Part shown: positions 11,851-23,887 of the stretch, piece by piece | How positions within the stretch are numbered: position 1 is the stretch's first letter | Layout of the letters: each line of letters opens with the position of its first letter | Assembly (NCBI GenBank): GCA_002221725.1 | Contig: NJFT01000084.1 | Span: 1 to 64,000, forward strand | Direction: 5' to 3' | Source: Scedosporium boydii | Lineage: Eukaryota; Ascomycota; Sordariomycetes; Microascales; Microascaceae | DNA: 64,000 nt | Notes under the pieces: model-generated | Seen by the model: the letters and a program-made list of their open reading frames with translations, nothing else | Database searches by the model: none | What the model was told of the DNA's origin: nothing | Translations under genes and position numbers: made by a program

Positions 11851-14770
11851 ACCTAGAGCTAGTGTGCTTCATGGGGCCTTGAGGATCCTACTTCGGTCCA
11901 GAGAACAAGAAAAGCTTTTGAGACGCAGCATCTCGCGTAATTCTTTGTTTGCTTCCCTGTCATTTTATTGTTTTTTATTTTTTTCTTTTTCATCTCTTTC
12001 CTAGCTGGCATGAAGGGGGTTGGGACTTTGCACAGGGCATGGTGTTTTAGGCGTTCTTCAAGTTTTTGTGTGGTGGACATTGCATTCTCTCGCGGGACTA
12101 CCCAAAGCTGCTCTAGATGAGGCAGAGAGAGACGATAGCGGCGGGTCTCAAAAGCAACATTTCTTGAATGAATTTGCGGCGGACATGAGATTCTCTTGTT
12201 TTTTTTTTTCCCCTTTTCGAACAAGCAACGATGATGGACACCGACACCCAGACCACGTCCTTGGGGACAGGTAAATGGAAACTGTGTACCTACCTCGCTT
12301 CATGTTTTGTTCTTTTCTCACCTTTCCTCGAACTTCTTCGAGTTGCTACCACTAACTATACCAACCTCTTTTTTTTGTCTCTCATTTCTCATCTTTGTTG
12401 ACTGGAATACCCGATCCCGAGAAGATAAGATCGCCACCACCACTATACTATTATAACTCATCTCATCCACTTTCTTTTGTCTACCTCATCTTTTTGATTA
12501 CTATCTTTTTTTTGTTACAAATAACTTAACCAATACCCCTCAGCTGATATATACACACATTTATATATCAATTGCAATACCCAACCTATATATAGACTGA
12601 GAGATGAGGCTTGGTTCCCGGTTCTACTCCAGAGGAGGGAGCAAATGGTGTTCCTAGGTCTCATTACTTTCCTTGCTTCCAGCTGTATTCAAGAAAAGAA
12701 ATTTAGTATCTTTATTTTTTTTTTCTTTTGTTTTCAAACCCGTCGATAAGGTGTTTGGAGTGCAGAAAGGCGTAAGTAGCCGAAAGGTTTTTTGTTTTGT
12801 TCTTCTTGTCTTTCAGCGGCGTCTGTCTCCCGGTGGTGTTTGATAATGTTCTGCAAAGCTGGCTGGAGGGCGCTGGCGAGGTTGGATAAAAGCGCCGCTG
12901 GATACGAGATGGCATCTGGATGTGTGTCTCTTTGGAGCCTCGAGTTGTTGTTAATCTTGACATTTCTTCTTTCTCTTTTTTTCCTTCTAGTTCTTCTTGG
13001 GGAGAGTTAGGACTCGTCTGTTGCTTCGATATAGCAGTCATTTTTAATATCAGATAGGGGAGCACATAGCCCAAGCTTGCTGCATGGATGGACTCAACGT
13101 TGAAGTCTTCAATACTGTTCTCAGCAGTCTTTCCGGCGTGCTTAACTTCAACGACGCCTTTCATGAATCTTAAGTCTTCAGGTCTAAATAATCCTGTACA
13201 ACGAGCGGCCTATCACAAGCTTATGCATACCGCACTTGGTTGAAAGTAGGCGGCGGATTCGCTCTCACAGCGCGTTGTGGGTGCAGGGAGAATTGTTGCT
13301 ATGTACGAGTCTTTGATGTAAGCAGTTGGGCCTTTCACAAATCTGCCTCACCTCACTGCTGTCCCTGGCTGCTACGGTTCAGGAGGCATTGAGGATGCCA
13401 GAATTACGCGATCCCGGCTTGAGCCGTCGCTGCGAAGCCTCATCCTCAGAGGGCTCCGAAGCTAGGCTGGCTCAAGATCGTCCCGGCCCTTCATTGTCTC
13501 AAAGAGCTCGCATCGTCGTTGTTAACCGTAAGGTGGCTCGACAGCATCCATTGGGAGGACGCGAAGTTCGTTTGGAGTGACGGTTGGCTCGAGCCGTAGT
13601 TGTAGTTCTAGATGGCTGGTGAGTTGGTTTTCTGCCATAGTGGAGCTGATCCGTCTTATATGCGCTCCCTCCAACCCCAGTTTGGAGGCGGAATCTGGGC
13701 TTTGTAGTGGGGAGACAAGGAACGCGGTTCGAAATGTAAATATAAATCTCCCGAGGCTTGGGTGATTATATCCGAAATGCGAAAGGCGGAAGCCTTTGAG
13801 CGCGAGATCGAAGCCGCTATTCCCTCTGTTGTTCGGGGCCACGTGGGGGACGGGTCTTTAGACGTACCAGGATAAATTGATTGATCAGATGGAGCAACTG
13901 TTAAATATGAACTCAAAAGAGAACTTGAGGAGTTTGGGCTGGTTGACTATGACTCCGGGGTGAGGGGGGAAAAGTTATCAGAGAGCTGGGTCGGCCTTTG
14001 AAAGACCGGTACAGGGCACAGTCCGAGGACTGCCTTTTCACTCTGCGAAGTGGTCATTTTCCCCAAATCTCATTGCTCACTTTGAAAAGTTGACAAGCCG
14101 ATAAGCCACGAAACAAACTAGTTTGGCCGTTGTGCACTAAAGGATATAGGACCAGCAGTTGGACTTCACCAATCTGCTTCACCCAGTCGCCCATAAATGG
14201 CGGCGACACCCAGATCGCTACCTCTAATGCTTTCCAATCCCGTATCTGCGCTTGGATTGTTTTTATTATCGTCCCTCCTGACAATCGGCTCGACGGTGGC
14301 TGAAACTACCGCGATGGTCGGACCCTCCCAAGCGATTCTTTCCCTCCGACGGTAATAGAGAATTCCTTGAGAGCTTCGTGGTAAGAATATAACAGACAAA
14401 CCGCCTGTGCCGAACATTTATTTGGTTTATTTGGTTGAACAGGAATCGTTCTTTGAACCGCCGATACTGGCATGACTCGTTCAACGGTATAACCGTCAAG
14501 GCTTCCAAGGGTTGCTTTTTTCGTCGGGTGACCCTGGAAAACGGTTAAACCCCCAGTTCAGTTAAACCGTCTCTTCTTTCAAGATTATTATCTCTCTGCC
14601 GAGCCATTGATGTTTTTTCCATGCGGCTTAAAACAAAAATGCGGGCTAAATCCGCGTCCACAGGATACACAGCCTTCAAGCTGTTACTCCAGTTATCCCT
14701 TTCAACGGGAGCTCGACGGTTGAGGAACTCGACAACTGGCAGAATGTATCATTCTTAGGCCGCCACATTA
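11851..14770. other. Convergent intergenic region, no gene called
   Basis: This lies between the 3' ends of the Ime2-like kinase and the 150-aa protein gene. It is T-rich at first (3' UTR-like), then has scattered open frames up to 150 codons. The longest, a Lys-rich minus-strand frame at 12712-13164, lacks domain character and ends in a low-complexity run. Nothing else was recognised. Confidence 0.6.
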
Positions 14771-15357
14771 TCACGCGGTAATGCCACACTTCACCATGAG
14801 TCGACGCTTTTTCTCGTGCAGAGGGCCTGTTCCAGGTAAACCCAACGCTGTCAGAATCCGTGACAGTTCGGGACCTTCGTCATAATAAATCAGTAAACAA
14901 GATGATACAAGAAACGATAAAACGAACACCATTTCATGTTCGCAACTAACCTGGTAAATTCTTCAACTCACCAACGGTTCTTGGAAACCCGGCGATATCT
15001 TGGTTGGAAATATCCTTCAAAGGAACTATGGCGCTTCCATCCTGCATTGAATTCGAATTCTGGATTGCTGCAAGAGAGTTTACTTCACTAAAGACTGACG
15101 GTTAGCTATTTTTCAAAGTTCCAATTCTCGGGTCTAAAAGCCTACCCGGCAATGATTCGTGATTTCAACTCGTCAATGGATGCCGTCAGATCTTGGTGTG
15201 ATCTGACCAGGTTGTTGAGGACGTTTTCAACCCGGTGGAGGGTTCGCATGATCTCGTTGGCTCCTTGAATCACAGGTAAATTTGCGCATCTTTGCATCTC
15301 TTGACCGATGGAAGCGAGACAGCGGGACATTTCAGGAAAATCGGGTTGTTGGTTCAT
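14771..15357 (-). CDS. Small conserved-type fungal protein, SAP-like C terminus
   Basis: Three exons (15357-15146, 15087-14951, 14874-14771; introns 58 and 76 nt) encode 150 aa. The 58-nt intron has a GCTAAC branch site and ends TTTAG. The acceptor was fixed because only it keeps the conserved-looking FPRTVGELKNL block in frame. Residues about 1-70 form a helical, possibly coiled-coil region (repeated Leu/Ile/Val; VENVLNNLVRSHQDL). The last about 35 residues, with ALGLPGTGPLHEKKRRL, have the helix-turn-helix pattern of SAP-type or similar small nucleic-acid-binding motifs. I recall the general architecture from uncharacterised fungal proteins, but no function is known to me. It shares a 307 bp upstream region with the divergent 397-aa gene. 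Confidence 0.78.
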
Positions 15358-15664
15358 GGTTTCCTTGACAGGTGAATAAGAAAATGAACAAGAAAACGAA
15401 CGGGACGAATGCCCGACTGATACAATTTGATGGAATTAATTATAGATCGGGACGAGGCAACGGCTGATGGAAAAAAACGAAACACTGTCTTGATTGAAGG
15501 TGTCGCGTCTGTGGTGATGTGATGTACGGAGTAAGCTTTGTTGTCTTATATCAACACCAAGACTAATACCACCCCCGATGATCTAATCAAGATCCAGCTT
15601 ATACGCAAGCAACCCTAATCTGGTGACTTGCCATGCTCCATAGCTGCAAGATTCAACTACAGGT
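15358..15664. promoter_or_regulatory. Short bidirectional promoter region
   Basis: 307 bp separate the divergent starts of the 150-aa protein gene (minus) and the 397-aa gene (plus), so both promoters must overlap here unless their leaders are very short. No clear TATA box was seen. Confidence 0.5.
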
Positions 15665-16858
15665 ATGGAGCATCTTATCAGAGCGTTCTGCCGCGTCGGC
15701 GCCGGGCTTGATGATGCCGACGCTCTCATCGGCTTATTTTCTACTCTTGAGCAATCCGCCCTCTCCAGCCCGAACCCAGCATCTCTCACAGATAAGGGCC
15801 GAGGTCGCATCCTCGATTTCCCCGAATCCGAGGAACTGCTTGCTAGTGTTGCGGCGTCCTCTTCGCTCTCGAGACGAGATCTTCTCAAGCGCGCTGCAGA
15901 GTCCCCGCAAGACCTCACTGAATCCGAGGTTCACCTATTACACCAGCGTTACTGGGTCAAACTGCCCCCAAAGGTGCCAAAGGCGCGCTGGGATGTGCAT
16001 AGAGCCCTCGGAGACCAGACCAATGACCCCTTTGCGCGTTTAGAGGAGATCCGGGCACCTTTGTACGCCGAGAACGAGGCGCAAGCCCTGAAAAACGCCA
16101 CTCAAGAGTTCGTTCGGCGCTTAGGAGTAGCTTCGAGGTGTGCGCAGCGTAAGGAAGACGAGGCTGCGTTGGCACGGGCACGTCCATGGGTGCGGCGCTT
16201 TTGGGAGGAGGGCGAGGGCCGAGATGATTGGGGCTACGCAGTTTTCGTAGCACCTGGCTTGACTGAGCAAAGGCTTGACGGCTATTGGAGCCGGGCGGAC
16301 GTCGTCATACAGAATGCGCAGATTGCGGTTGGGTGTGGTCCTACTCTGAGGATGAATTGGAAGTTGCGGCTCCTTGACTGGCCTGCTAATATTAGTGAAC
16401 CTGACGACCGGACGTCGGACGAAGCCTATGGGGAGATATTTCAAGGACTTCGCCACCAATTCGCGCTGGTTCGGGATAAGCCAGAGGACTATGGGTTGAA
16501 ACGGGGCATTCAGAAGAATGCCATTCTCGTCGTTGACAAGCACGCCGTGGACTCGGTGCTGTCGCGAAGTGGTCTTGTCGATGAGATGTGGGTTTGGGCT
16601 CTTGATCCGGGCCATGCTGCCGATGGTCCTGAAGGCACAGCAAAAGATGGATACAAAGGCCACTTCCGGGTGAGATTGCAACAACTCCCACATAATCTCT
16701 TCAATTTGCGGCACTTTTACGAGCAAGAGTATCCCATGAAGGAGTTATGGAAGGCTGCTCAGCAAAGTAGGGATAAGTTATTTGTATCTGTAGAGCCCGA
16801 GGAAGTCGGTCTCTGGTCGGTATCTCGGGACATTGGCAGTGCGCTGAAGTCACAGTAG
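15665..16858 (+). CDS. Fungal orphan protein of unknown function, intronless
   Basis: A single 397-codon frame. It has no signal peptide or membrane segment. The layout (helical N-terminal half, then DDWGYAVFV, a Trp-rich centre, NAILVVDKHAVDSVL and a C-terminal block ending near FNLRHFYEQEYP) resembles a very large group of uncharacterised filamentous-fungal proteins with a WGxxxF core and a later VVDxxxxxSVL block. I do not know a function. Start at the first ATG (15665); an AG immediately upstream leaves a small chance that an earlier exon exists. Codon use is ordinary for the window. Confidence 0.85.
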   Translation: MEHLIRAFCRVGAGLDDADALIGLFSTLEQSALSSPNPASLTDKGRGRILDFPESEELLASVAASSSLSRRDLLKRAAESPQDLTESEVHLLHQRYWVKLPPKVPKARWDVHRALGDQTNDPFARLEEIRAPLYAENEAQALKNATQEFVRRLGVASRCAQRKEDEAALARARPWVRRFWEEGEGRDDWGYAVFVAPGLTEQRLDGYWSRADVVIQNAQIAVGCGPTLRMNWKLRLLDWPANISEPDDRTSDEAYGEIFQGLRHQFALVRDKPEDYGLKRGIQKNAILVVDKHAVDSVLSRSGLVDEMWVWALDPGHAADGPEGTAKDGYKGHFRVRLQQLPHNLFNLRHFYEQEYPMKELWKAAQQSRDKLFVSVEPEEVGLWSVSRDIGSALKSQ

Positions 16859-18209
16859 CAAATAACAGACGGACGCAACATAGTAGGAGGAATGTCTTGG
16901 TCTTGTGCACTTGGGAATCATTTTTACGACTTTACAATGAATATCGAGAACATTATCTCGCTGCCTCGCTGTTCACACTCATTCGTATCCGCTCTTATAG
17001 CCAGCCGCGTCGTCTGCTCACCACAACCGCTGCATATCACTCCATAGTTGGTAAGTGACGACCACTTCCTCACTTGACATGTCAAGAGATGTCATCATCG
17101 TCAACGCGTCTGTTTTATTGTATCATATTTTTTTTTCTTGTCCGAGCGAAGCTGCCTGATCTGAGGTGCCGAAGCTTGCAGTATCATTATCCCAGAGCAG
17201 GGGGAAGGATCAGTGCTTAGCGGTTGCCTAGCCTTCCAGGCAGCAGGATAATAATTGATCAACTCAATTGATCTATCAATTAACAATTGTATAAAGGACT
17301 CCTCGCTTCATTTGAAGAATTGAGAGGCTTCAAAATTTCCTCAATGTTGTTCTTGTCCAACAAGATTGATCTGATTGACCCAGACGTTTTGGTCTGTCCA
17401 TCATTGTGCTTCGGTCGCTGTCCGGTCCAGCCCCCGGCTGAGTTATAGTGGTATTGATCACTGTGTCGATACGCTGAGGCTCTTCGTTAGACGCTAACTC
17501 GACGCTCAATCGACCCCGCCACCCCTGGCCTCCGTGCAGAGTATTGCTAGTGCCTGGCGTGCTGGTTCTGTACCTTTGTACGTTCTGTAAGACTGCAAAT
17601 TGAGTTGACAGCATTTGAGGGGCACTTCAGCCCTAAGGAAGTCGCAGCTTGAGCTGACTGGCTTGACTCCACGTCTTGCCCCGAGTCCTGGCGCTGTCCT
17701 GCGCTGTTCTGGTTGCTAGTAAGGAGTTGGGTTTCTCGATCCATCTTGACTTCTTCCCACTTCATCCCATCCAGCTCTTTGATTCTCTCCATCTTCACCA
17801 CCACCGCTCTCTTACTCACTCTTCCCAGGCGCATCGCCCAGAAAACCTAGGCGAAGGGACCCATTGGCGTCCCGGCAGAACGACTTTCTATCCCCAGCTA
17901 TCACCCCTCTCTCGGACCCCGAACAGCGCCCTGAGGCTACTCCAGCGCCGCCGGCGAAAGAAGATCTAGACGCCTCCAGGATTTCGACCACGCGAGAACG
18001 ATATCCGAGCGTACTCCTGCCCCGTTTCCTTTCTCGTCAGCGTACTCTTCTCCTCCCGTGGCCTCGCTGTTCATGGCCAGACACCCACCCTAACCGGGTT
18101 AACGTTGAACTCCGCGATCGCCCCACCAACCCATCACGGACATTAAATCTCACCAGACCTCGCCTCACACCTCCCAACTTACCCCGAGTGAGAGGGGGGT
18201 AAAGCAGCC
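16859..18209. other. Intergenic region and leader of the Hsp70-like gene
   Basis: This joins the 3' end of the 397-aa gene to the start of the Hsp70-like gene. It contains an AT-rich patch with several TTGATC/CAATTG-type inverted words around 17250-17290. From about 17740 it becomes CT/CA-rich, as expected of a leader. The open frames here lack protein-family features. Confidence 0.6.
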
Positions 18210-20608
18210 ATGAGTCTCAACCTCCCCATCCGCTCAACGCCTACGAGTCGGCGCAACAAGGAGAGTAGAAATTACTTTACCAATTACACGCCTGCCTCTG
18301 CCGTCGGGGCTGGGTCTGGAGCTGGAACAGAGGCTATCAATGGTCCTGTGAGGGAGCCCGCGCGGGAGGCCAAACCCGCTGCAGATCGGCTGATTGTTGG
18401 CGTGGATTTTGGAACGACCTTTTCAGGGTGCGTATTTCCGTTATTATTCATACTTCTTCTTTTCCTACGGCCACTTAATCTTTCTTTTCTTTGCGGCATT
18501 GTGAGAGTGCGAGACTCTCATCATGAGCTGCCCGTGGTGGTGGAAGGGTGAAAGAGAATGAGAGAAGCAGTAGTGCTCCTGGCTTCTCGTCACCCTCGAG
18601 CGCTGGACACAAGGTTGCTTGTACCTCACTTTATTCAAGCCGTGATAAGCCCCATTTCATGTCCTATCCACTAATTAATCTAAAGGGTGGCTGCCGTTTA
18701 CACGTCAACCCCCGACGACGTCGAAATCATCAAGTCCTGGCCCGGCGGCAACGGTATCACCTCTGACAAGGTCCCCACCGAGATTGCCTACGACACCCCG
18801 GCCAAGGCCGACCACGACGCCCCTCCCGTCGTGAAATGGGGCTTCCAGTTCCGTCCCGAGGAGAGTCGCCTACGATGCATCAAGCTCTTCCTCGACCGGT
18901 CGCAGAAGCTGCCGTTCTACGTGAGCCCCCTCGAGACCGCCGCCCAGCTCAAGCGCTTCAACAAGAACGTCGTCGATGCCGTCAGCGACTACTTGACCGA
19001 GGTGTACAAGCACACCATGGACACCCTCACGAGGCGCTACGGCGAGTCCTTCATGGCGAGCACCAAGGTCGAGTTCGTGCTGACCTGCCCTGCCGTATGG
19101 TCTGATGCTGCCAAGAACACGACGCTTCAGGCAGCCGAGAGGGCGGGCATGGGTTCCAAGTCGGAGATTCAGATGATTAGTGAGCCCGAGGCTGCGGCGG
19201 TGTATACGCTCAAGGCGATACAGCCGAATCACCTAAGTGTGGGAGATAACTTTATCGTTTGTGATGCTGGTGGCGGTACAGTAGAGTAGGTTTATTTCCC
19301 CTTTTCGTTATATCATGTCGAGATGTGCTAACCGCTTCCAGTCTTATTGCTTACAAGATAATATCCCTAAAACCTCTGAGAGTCGAGGAGTCTGCCGTCG
19401 GAACCGGCGGCCTCTGTGGAAGCGCATTCCTCAACTACAGGTTCGAGGAGCACGTGCGGAGCCGCATCGGGCAAAGCAAGTTTGACGAGATGAAGACGAA
19501 GAAGGGGAAGACGTGGCAGATGGGCCTACGGTACTTTGAGGAGTTTGTCAAGCGGAATTTCAACGAGGACGAGCATCAAGAGGTCAACGTCCCGTAAGTG
19601 GTAACCCCCCAACTCTACAATTGTTTCCGCTGTTTCTTCTTACGAACACACGTCCTCACACGAAAAACAGATTCCCTGGTCTTCCTGACGACGAAGAAGC
19701 CGGCCTAGACTCCGGCTTCCTTGTCATGACAGCCGATCAAATCAAAGACATTTTCGAGCCCGTGGTAAAAGAAGTCTGCGACCTCGTCGAAGGCCAGGTC
19801 GACGGGCTGCGCGCCAAAGGTGGCGTCGTCTCCGGCATCGTCCTCGTGGGCGGCTTCGGCCAGAGCAACTACCTGTATCGCCGGCTCAAGGCCCACTTCT
19901 CCAGCGCGGCGCCCCCGCCGTACAGCGAAAGACCCACACATGCCGGCGCCGCGTCGGCGGATTCGCGGGGCTCGATCGAGGTAATGCAGCCGGTGTACGC
20001 GTGGACGGCCGTCGTGAGAGGCGCCGTACTGCGAGGCTTGGAGGGAAATATGGTGATTAGTAGGAAGGCGAGGATGCACTATGGTACGTCGTACGCGACG
20101 GTGTATGACGAGGAGAAGCACTCGGTGAGCGAGAGGTATTGGTCGCCGTTGTGGGAGAGGTGGATGGTGTCGGATCGGATGCAGTGGCACATTGCCAAGG
20201 TATGATGCCTCTTTTCCTTCCTCCTTTTGCCCTCTTCCTTTCTCTATCTAACGGCTACTGTCTCTATAGGGAGAGGCAATATCACCACTCCAACCCATCG
20301 CCTTCCATTACACTCGAAACTTCCGCCCAGGCCAATCCCTCGTCGTGACGGACGATCTCATCGCCTGCGAGGCCGACGACCCGCCTTCGGCCTCTACCCG
20401 CGACCTCGTGAACGTGTGTACGTTGACGACGGACCTCAACGCCGTTCCGAGGAGTCTATTTACGCGGTTGACGACGACGAGAGGCGTCGAGTTTGATAAC
20501 CTCGATTTTACACTCGAGATGACGGTTGACAGCGCGGGGTTGAGCTTCGAGCTGAAGGTGGATGGGGTTAGGTATGGGAGGGTCGAGGCGGAGTTTCATG
20601 GGGCGTAG
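18210..20608 (+). CDS. Hsp70-family (HSPA12-like) ATPase-domain protein
   Basis: Five exons (18210-18427, 18686-19285, 19342-19593, 19671-20199, 20270-20608) encode 645 aa; introns are 258, 56, 77 and 70 nt. The actin/Hsp70 nucleotide-binding fold is shown by phosphate-1 motif VGVDFGTTFSG (D66), split by intron 1; phosphate-2 motif CDAGGGTVD (D273), completed across intron 2; and adenosine motif IVLVGGFGQSNYLYRRL. There is no canonical substrate-binding domain or EEVD-type end; the C-terminal about 110 residues form a separate small domain. This matches the HSPA12A/B-like group that is greatly expanded in filamentous fungi. Members are thought to bind ATP but client and role are largely unknown. 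All splice joins preserve the motifs, so the model is solid except for the N-terminal low-complexity 55 residues. Confidence 0.92.
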
Positions 20609-22149
20609 GGCCTGCATTTCGTGCCGAGCTGGGGCGAGAACGACCGTCATTGGTGGAGGATGGGGCCGATAGGAGAGGAACGGGGAGGGATATGACGTTT
20701 ATATCGTGTGGGGGGGTTTTTGTATCGGGCGTGTTTACTGTCATGGCATTTGAAATGTTTGGGCTTAGATGAAGGAAACTCTGCCCGCTCTCCATACATA
20801 CGTTGTGAGTCGGTATACAGCGCCTTGGGATGGGGATCCTTCCCACCCCTTGTTCTGAGATACCCTGTCCATCGTGAATGTCAAGTGACCCCGGCCCGCT
20901 GCATGATTTTACCAGCCTTTCCGAAAAAATCAGGGCGAGCCCAAGTTCCCCGCAGAACCTCTCGGAACTTTTTTCCTAATAAGAGCTACCTCTGCGACCC
21001 CGTGAAACAGGTCTTGCTCGAGTGTCATCAAGCGTCACTAACACGCCCCATCTTCATTCCAAACACAGCCCGTCTGGATGCAAGACGCCATATTACGGCT
21101 CGCCCCGGACGAAAAACTAGGCAGCAATGAAAGTGAAAGGGCGTAAAAGTGCCAAGCTACACCGCCGCCTTGTTTTTAAACCCCCTTTCCCCTTGCTTGA
21201 TATAGCGGTGTACCTCCGTATTATGTATATTATCGTTTTCCTTTGGTCCAATCGAGGGAGCAGACGGAGATGTGGAAATGCGCAAGGCTCTGGTCAAAAG
21301 GGCGTGGCACTTCGCTTCTCCTCTTTTTGCAACCTGCCTGTGGATTTATTGGTTGTCTTCTTCACTTTTTGAGACAGGATCGAAGTAGAAGTTGTTTTCA
21401 ATTTGGATATAAATAGGGAAAAAGGGTATGGCATCTTCCTTTTTACCTATTGTTCTTCCCGGTTTGACACAATTTTCTCTCGTGGAAGAAGACCTGTTGC
21501 CACTAACACCGTTTTGCTATTCGATTTTGAAGCATATCCGTCCTATTTTCCTTCGAACCGCACTTTAAAACAGAAAAACAGAGGAAAAAGTAAAAATAAC
21601 CGAGCTAGAAAAATAAAATGTTTCACGAGACTCCGAGAACCTGAACTGAAACTCCTTACCGGCTGAGATGGGTGTATATGTTGATGATGAGAAGATGGGG
21701 TATTACACTTGTAAGAGAGGGGATCATGGACTTCGTTCCGAAATAAGCCAAAAGAGAAGAGCAAGGAAGAAGAGGAAACAATCTTGAAAGAGTTGGCCAT
21801 GGTTGGATGACCGATACAGAGGTGGTTCTCGGCGACGGGTTCTCGGGAGTTACCGAGAACACCTGGCCAGATGAAAGAAAGGCCTCCTCTATCAGGTTTG
21901 AATGACGAAGAGACCCAAAAAGAACAAAGACATAAGGGGAGAAGACCACGGCTAACGCGAAACCTAGGACGTTGAGCCCGCCAAACGCCCCGAGAAAGGG
22001 AATAGACCGATGGTCGCCAGCCAGAGTCAAACAGCAAATACGGTCATCAAGTACCGCTGCTGCTGCTGCTGCTCCGACGCATTCGAGGTGGAAATTTCAC
22101 AACGGGCAGGTGCAGGCAAACACTAAGGACGCAACAAGGCGGTCCAGGC
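20609..22149. other. Convergent intergenic region with a GCT microsatellite
   Basis: This lies between the 3' ends of the Hsp70-like gene (plus) and the zinc-finger gene (minus). Six perfect GCT units occupy 22056-22073, just downstream of the zinc-finger stop and probably in its 3' UTR. No gene was recognised. Confidence 0.65.
22056..22073 (+). repeat. (GCT)6 microsatellite
   Basis: Six perfect GCT units in the probable 3' UTR of the zinc-finger gene, outside its coding sequence. Confidence 0.95.
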
Positions 22150-23085
22150 TTAAACCTTATCCTTCTGCCGCTTGCTCTGCTCTCTCCTCCGCCTCCGCTC
22201 CCTCTCCTGCCTCGGATCATCCTGCACAATGACCCTACTCCTCTGCTCCTCCTCCCTCAACATCTTGCTAGTCTTGGAATTCGGCGGCCTCAACCCCTCA
22301 ATCTGGAGCGCCTCGTGCTTATTCTTCTCGCGATCGAACACGGCCTGGGTAATCATGCCATTACTCCAAAGATGCTCGAGGAAGTGAAAATCCGGCCTGA
22401 TATGCCCGGCCTCGCCCTCGCGGAAATGCCCCGCGATATGTTGCATCCGATTATTAAAGTTCAGCCGCCGATCGTCCTCCGTCTGAGTGGCGGCGTCGAA
22501 TTTGAAGTCGTCGCAGAACCAGCACACACAAGTGGCCGGCAACTTGTCTTTGAGATGGACGTCGATCTCATGTCGGATCCACTGTTGCCACTGCGTGAAG
22601 GGGCAGAACACGTGGGAGCATCCCGTGTACTGGGAGAATTCGCAGGGCATCGTGGGCGGCAGGTTCTGCGCGGGTATCTCGGCCTGCTCGTGGATCGCGC
22701 GTAGGCCATTGCCATTGAGCTCGCGCGAATCGGGGACGCTGAAGGAGGCGCTTGATGTCGAACCACCGCGATCATTGCGTTGTGGGCGGCGTTGGTGATG
22801 GTGGTGGTATTGGGACGGCCCGGTTCCAGCACTAGCGGGGCTGTCCGAGGAGTCGAAGATGGACGGCAGCCGCGTCGCGGCCGTCGACGAGGATACCGTG
22901 CTGGGACTAATCTTCGGGGGCGGGTACGAAGTGCTGGGTTTATGCCTGGGATAGGCGGTCGAGTCCTCGTTGTCATCGTTGAGCCAGGGCCCGAGATGGG
23001 GTGGCGGGTTACGTTTGGCATGTTGGGTCTGAGCGAGGAACTCGTGGATGCCCGCGAACATATCTAGGTTCTGTGACGGAGCCAT
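22150..23085 (-). CDS. C2H2-type zinc-binding fungal protein
   Basis: An intronless 311-aa protein beginning MAPSQNLDMFAG. The frame stays open further upstream, but that part is a low-complexity Lys/Arg-rich leader sequence, so the ATG at 23083-23085 was chosen. Residues about 30-140 are Pro/Ser/His-rich and disordered. Around residues 155-235 lie Cys and His residues in finger-like spacing (CEFSQYTGC, VFCPF, HEIDVHL, CVCWFCDDF, MQHIAGHF), followed by a helical part and a very basic Arg/Lys tail that could act as a nuclear localisation signal. Related proteins in filamentous fungi are uncharacterised. A role in DNA or RNA binding is inference from the finger pattern and basic tail. Confidence 0.82.
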   Translation of the reverse strand: MAPSQNLDMFAGIHEFLAQTQHAKRNPPPHLGPWLNDDNEDSTAYPRHKPSTSYPPPKISPSTVSSSTAATRLPSIFDSSDSPASAGTGPSQYHHHHQRRPQRNDRGGSTSSASFSVPDSRELNGNGLRAIHEQAEIPAQNLPPTMPCEFSQYTGCSHVFCPFTQWQQWIRHEIDVHLKDKLPATCVCWFCDDFKFDAATQTEDDRRLNFNNRMQHIAGHFREGEAGHIRPDFHFLEHLWSNGMITQAVFDREKNKHEALQIEGLRPPNSKTSKMLREEEQRSRVIVQDDPRQERERRRRREQSKRQKDKV

Positions 23086-23887
23086 GAAGACTGTGGGATT
23101 TATAGGAGAGGAAAGGGAAAGTCGGGAGCAATAAAAAAGAGGTGGTGTATTTTTCTTTTGCTTTTCTCGTCTTTTTCTTTTTTCTTCTCGCTTTTTTTTT
23201 TCCGAGTCGGTATCGCGTCGAACACGCTTCAGGAAAAAAAAAAGGTGACGACGCACCAAAGAGGGAGCGATGCAATGCAAGAAGGGACGAAGACAAGGTG
23301 ATGCGGGGCTTCGAAGGATTGGGCGTTTGTGTGCAGAGGTGCAGAGGTGCAGACGGCGCCAACTCAAAACGCACTGCGGGAGCGAGCGGTACGGGAGCGT
23401 CTGAGTTGGGTGGAAGTCAACCAATGGTCTGGTCTGTCTGACTCTGCCGTAGACATCTTCCCTCTCGTCCAAACTGACTTGAAGACATTCGCTCCTAAAG
23501 GCAGCCAGCATCAATTATTCCAAAAATAAGGGGGAAAATATTCTCGGCTTTGAACTTTTCGTTTTTCATATTAACTAGAAGCGAGGGAAAAAAAAAAAAA
23601 AAAAAAAAGAGAGAAAGGAGAGAAGAACAAATGGTACGGAAGCCGGGGCGATCCATCGATAGCCCGCCTGCTCCTTGGGACGAGGACAGTCATGATAGAT
23701 TGATATCAAAAGGCTCCTTCCCCGGGCCACATCGCGAGACATTTTCCCAGAATCATTTCTCATAAACCATAAACACCCAAAATGTGATAGATAATATGAA
23801 ATAGGATAAAGGAAACCCAAATAGCTCATATCCTCATAAACCAAGTCTATCAACAACACACAAACTCCATCCCCCTCACCCAAACCC
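23086..23887. other. Intergenic region with 21-A tract
   Basis: This separates two same-strand genes: upstream of the zinc-finger gene and downstream of the coiled-coil gene. It includes a pyrimidine-rich leader as read on the minus strand and a 21-A tract at 23588-23608. Confidence 0.65.
23588..23608 (+). repeat. 21-nt poly-A tract
   Basis: An uninterrupted run of 21 A on the plus strand, equal to poly-T on the strand of the flanking genes. Probably a nucleosome-depleted promoter tract of the zinc-finger gene. Confidence 0.95.

Noticed and set aside
12712..13164. Lys-rich 150-codon minus-strand frame
   Set aside because: It is low complexity, ends in an A/T homopolymer region and has no recognisable motif; it looks like 3' flanking DNA.
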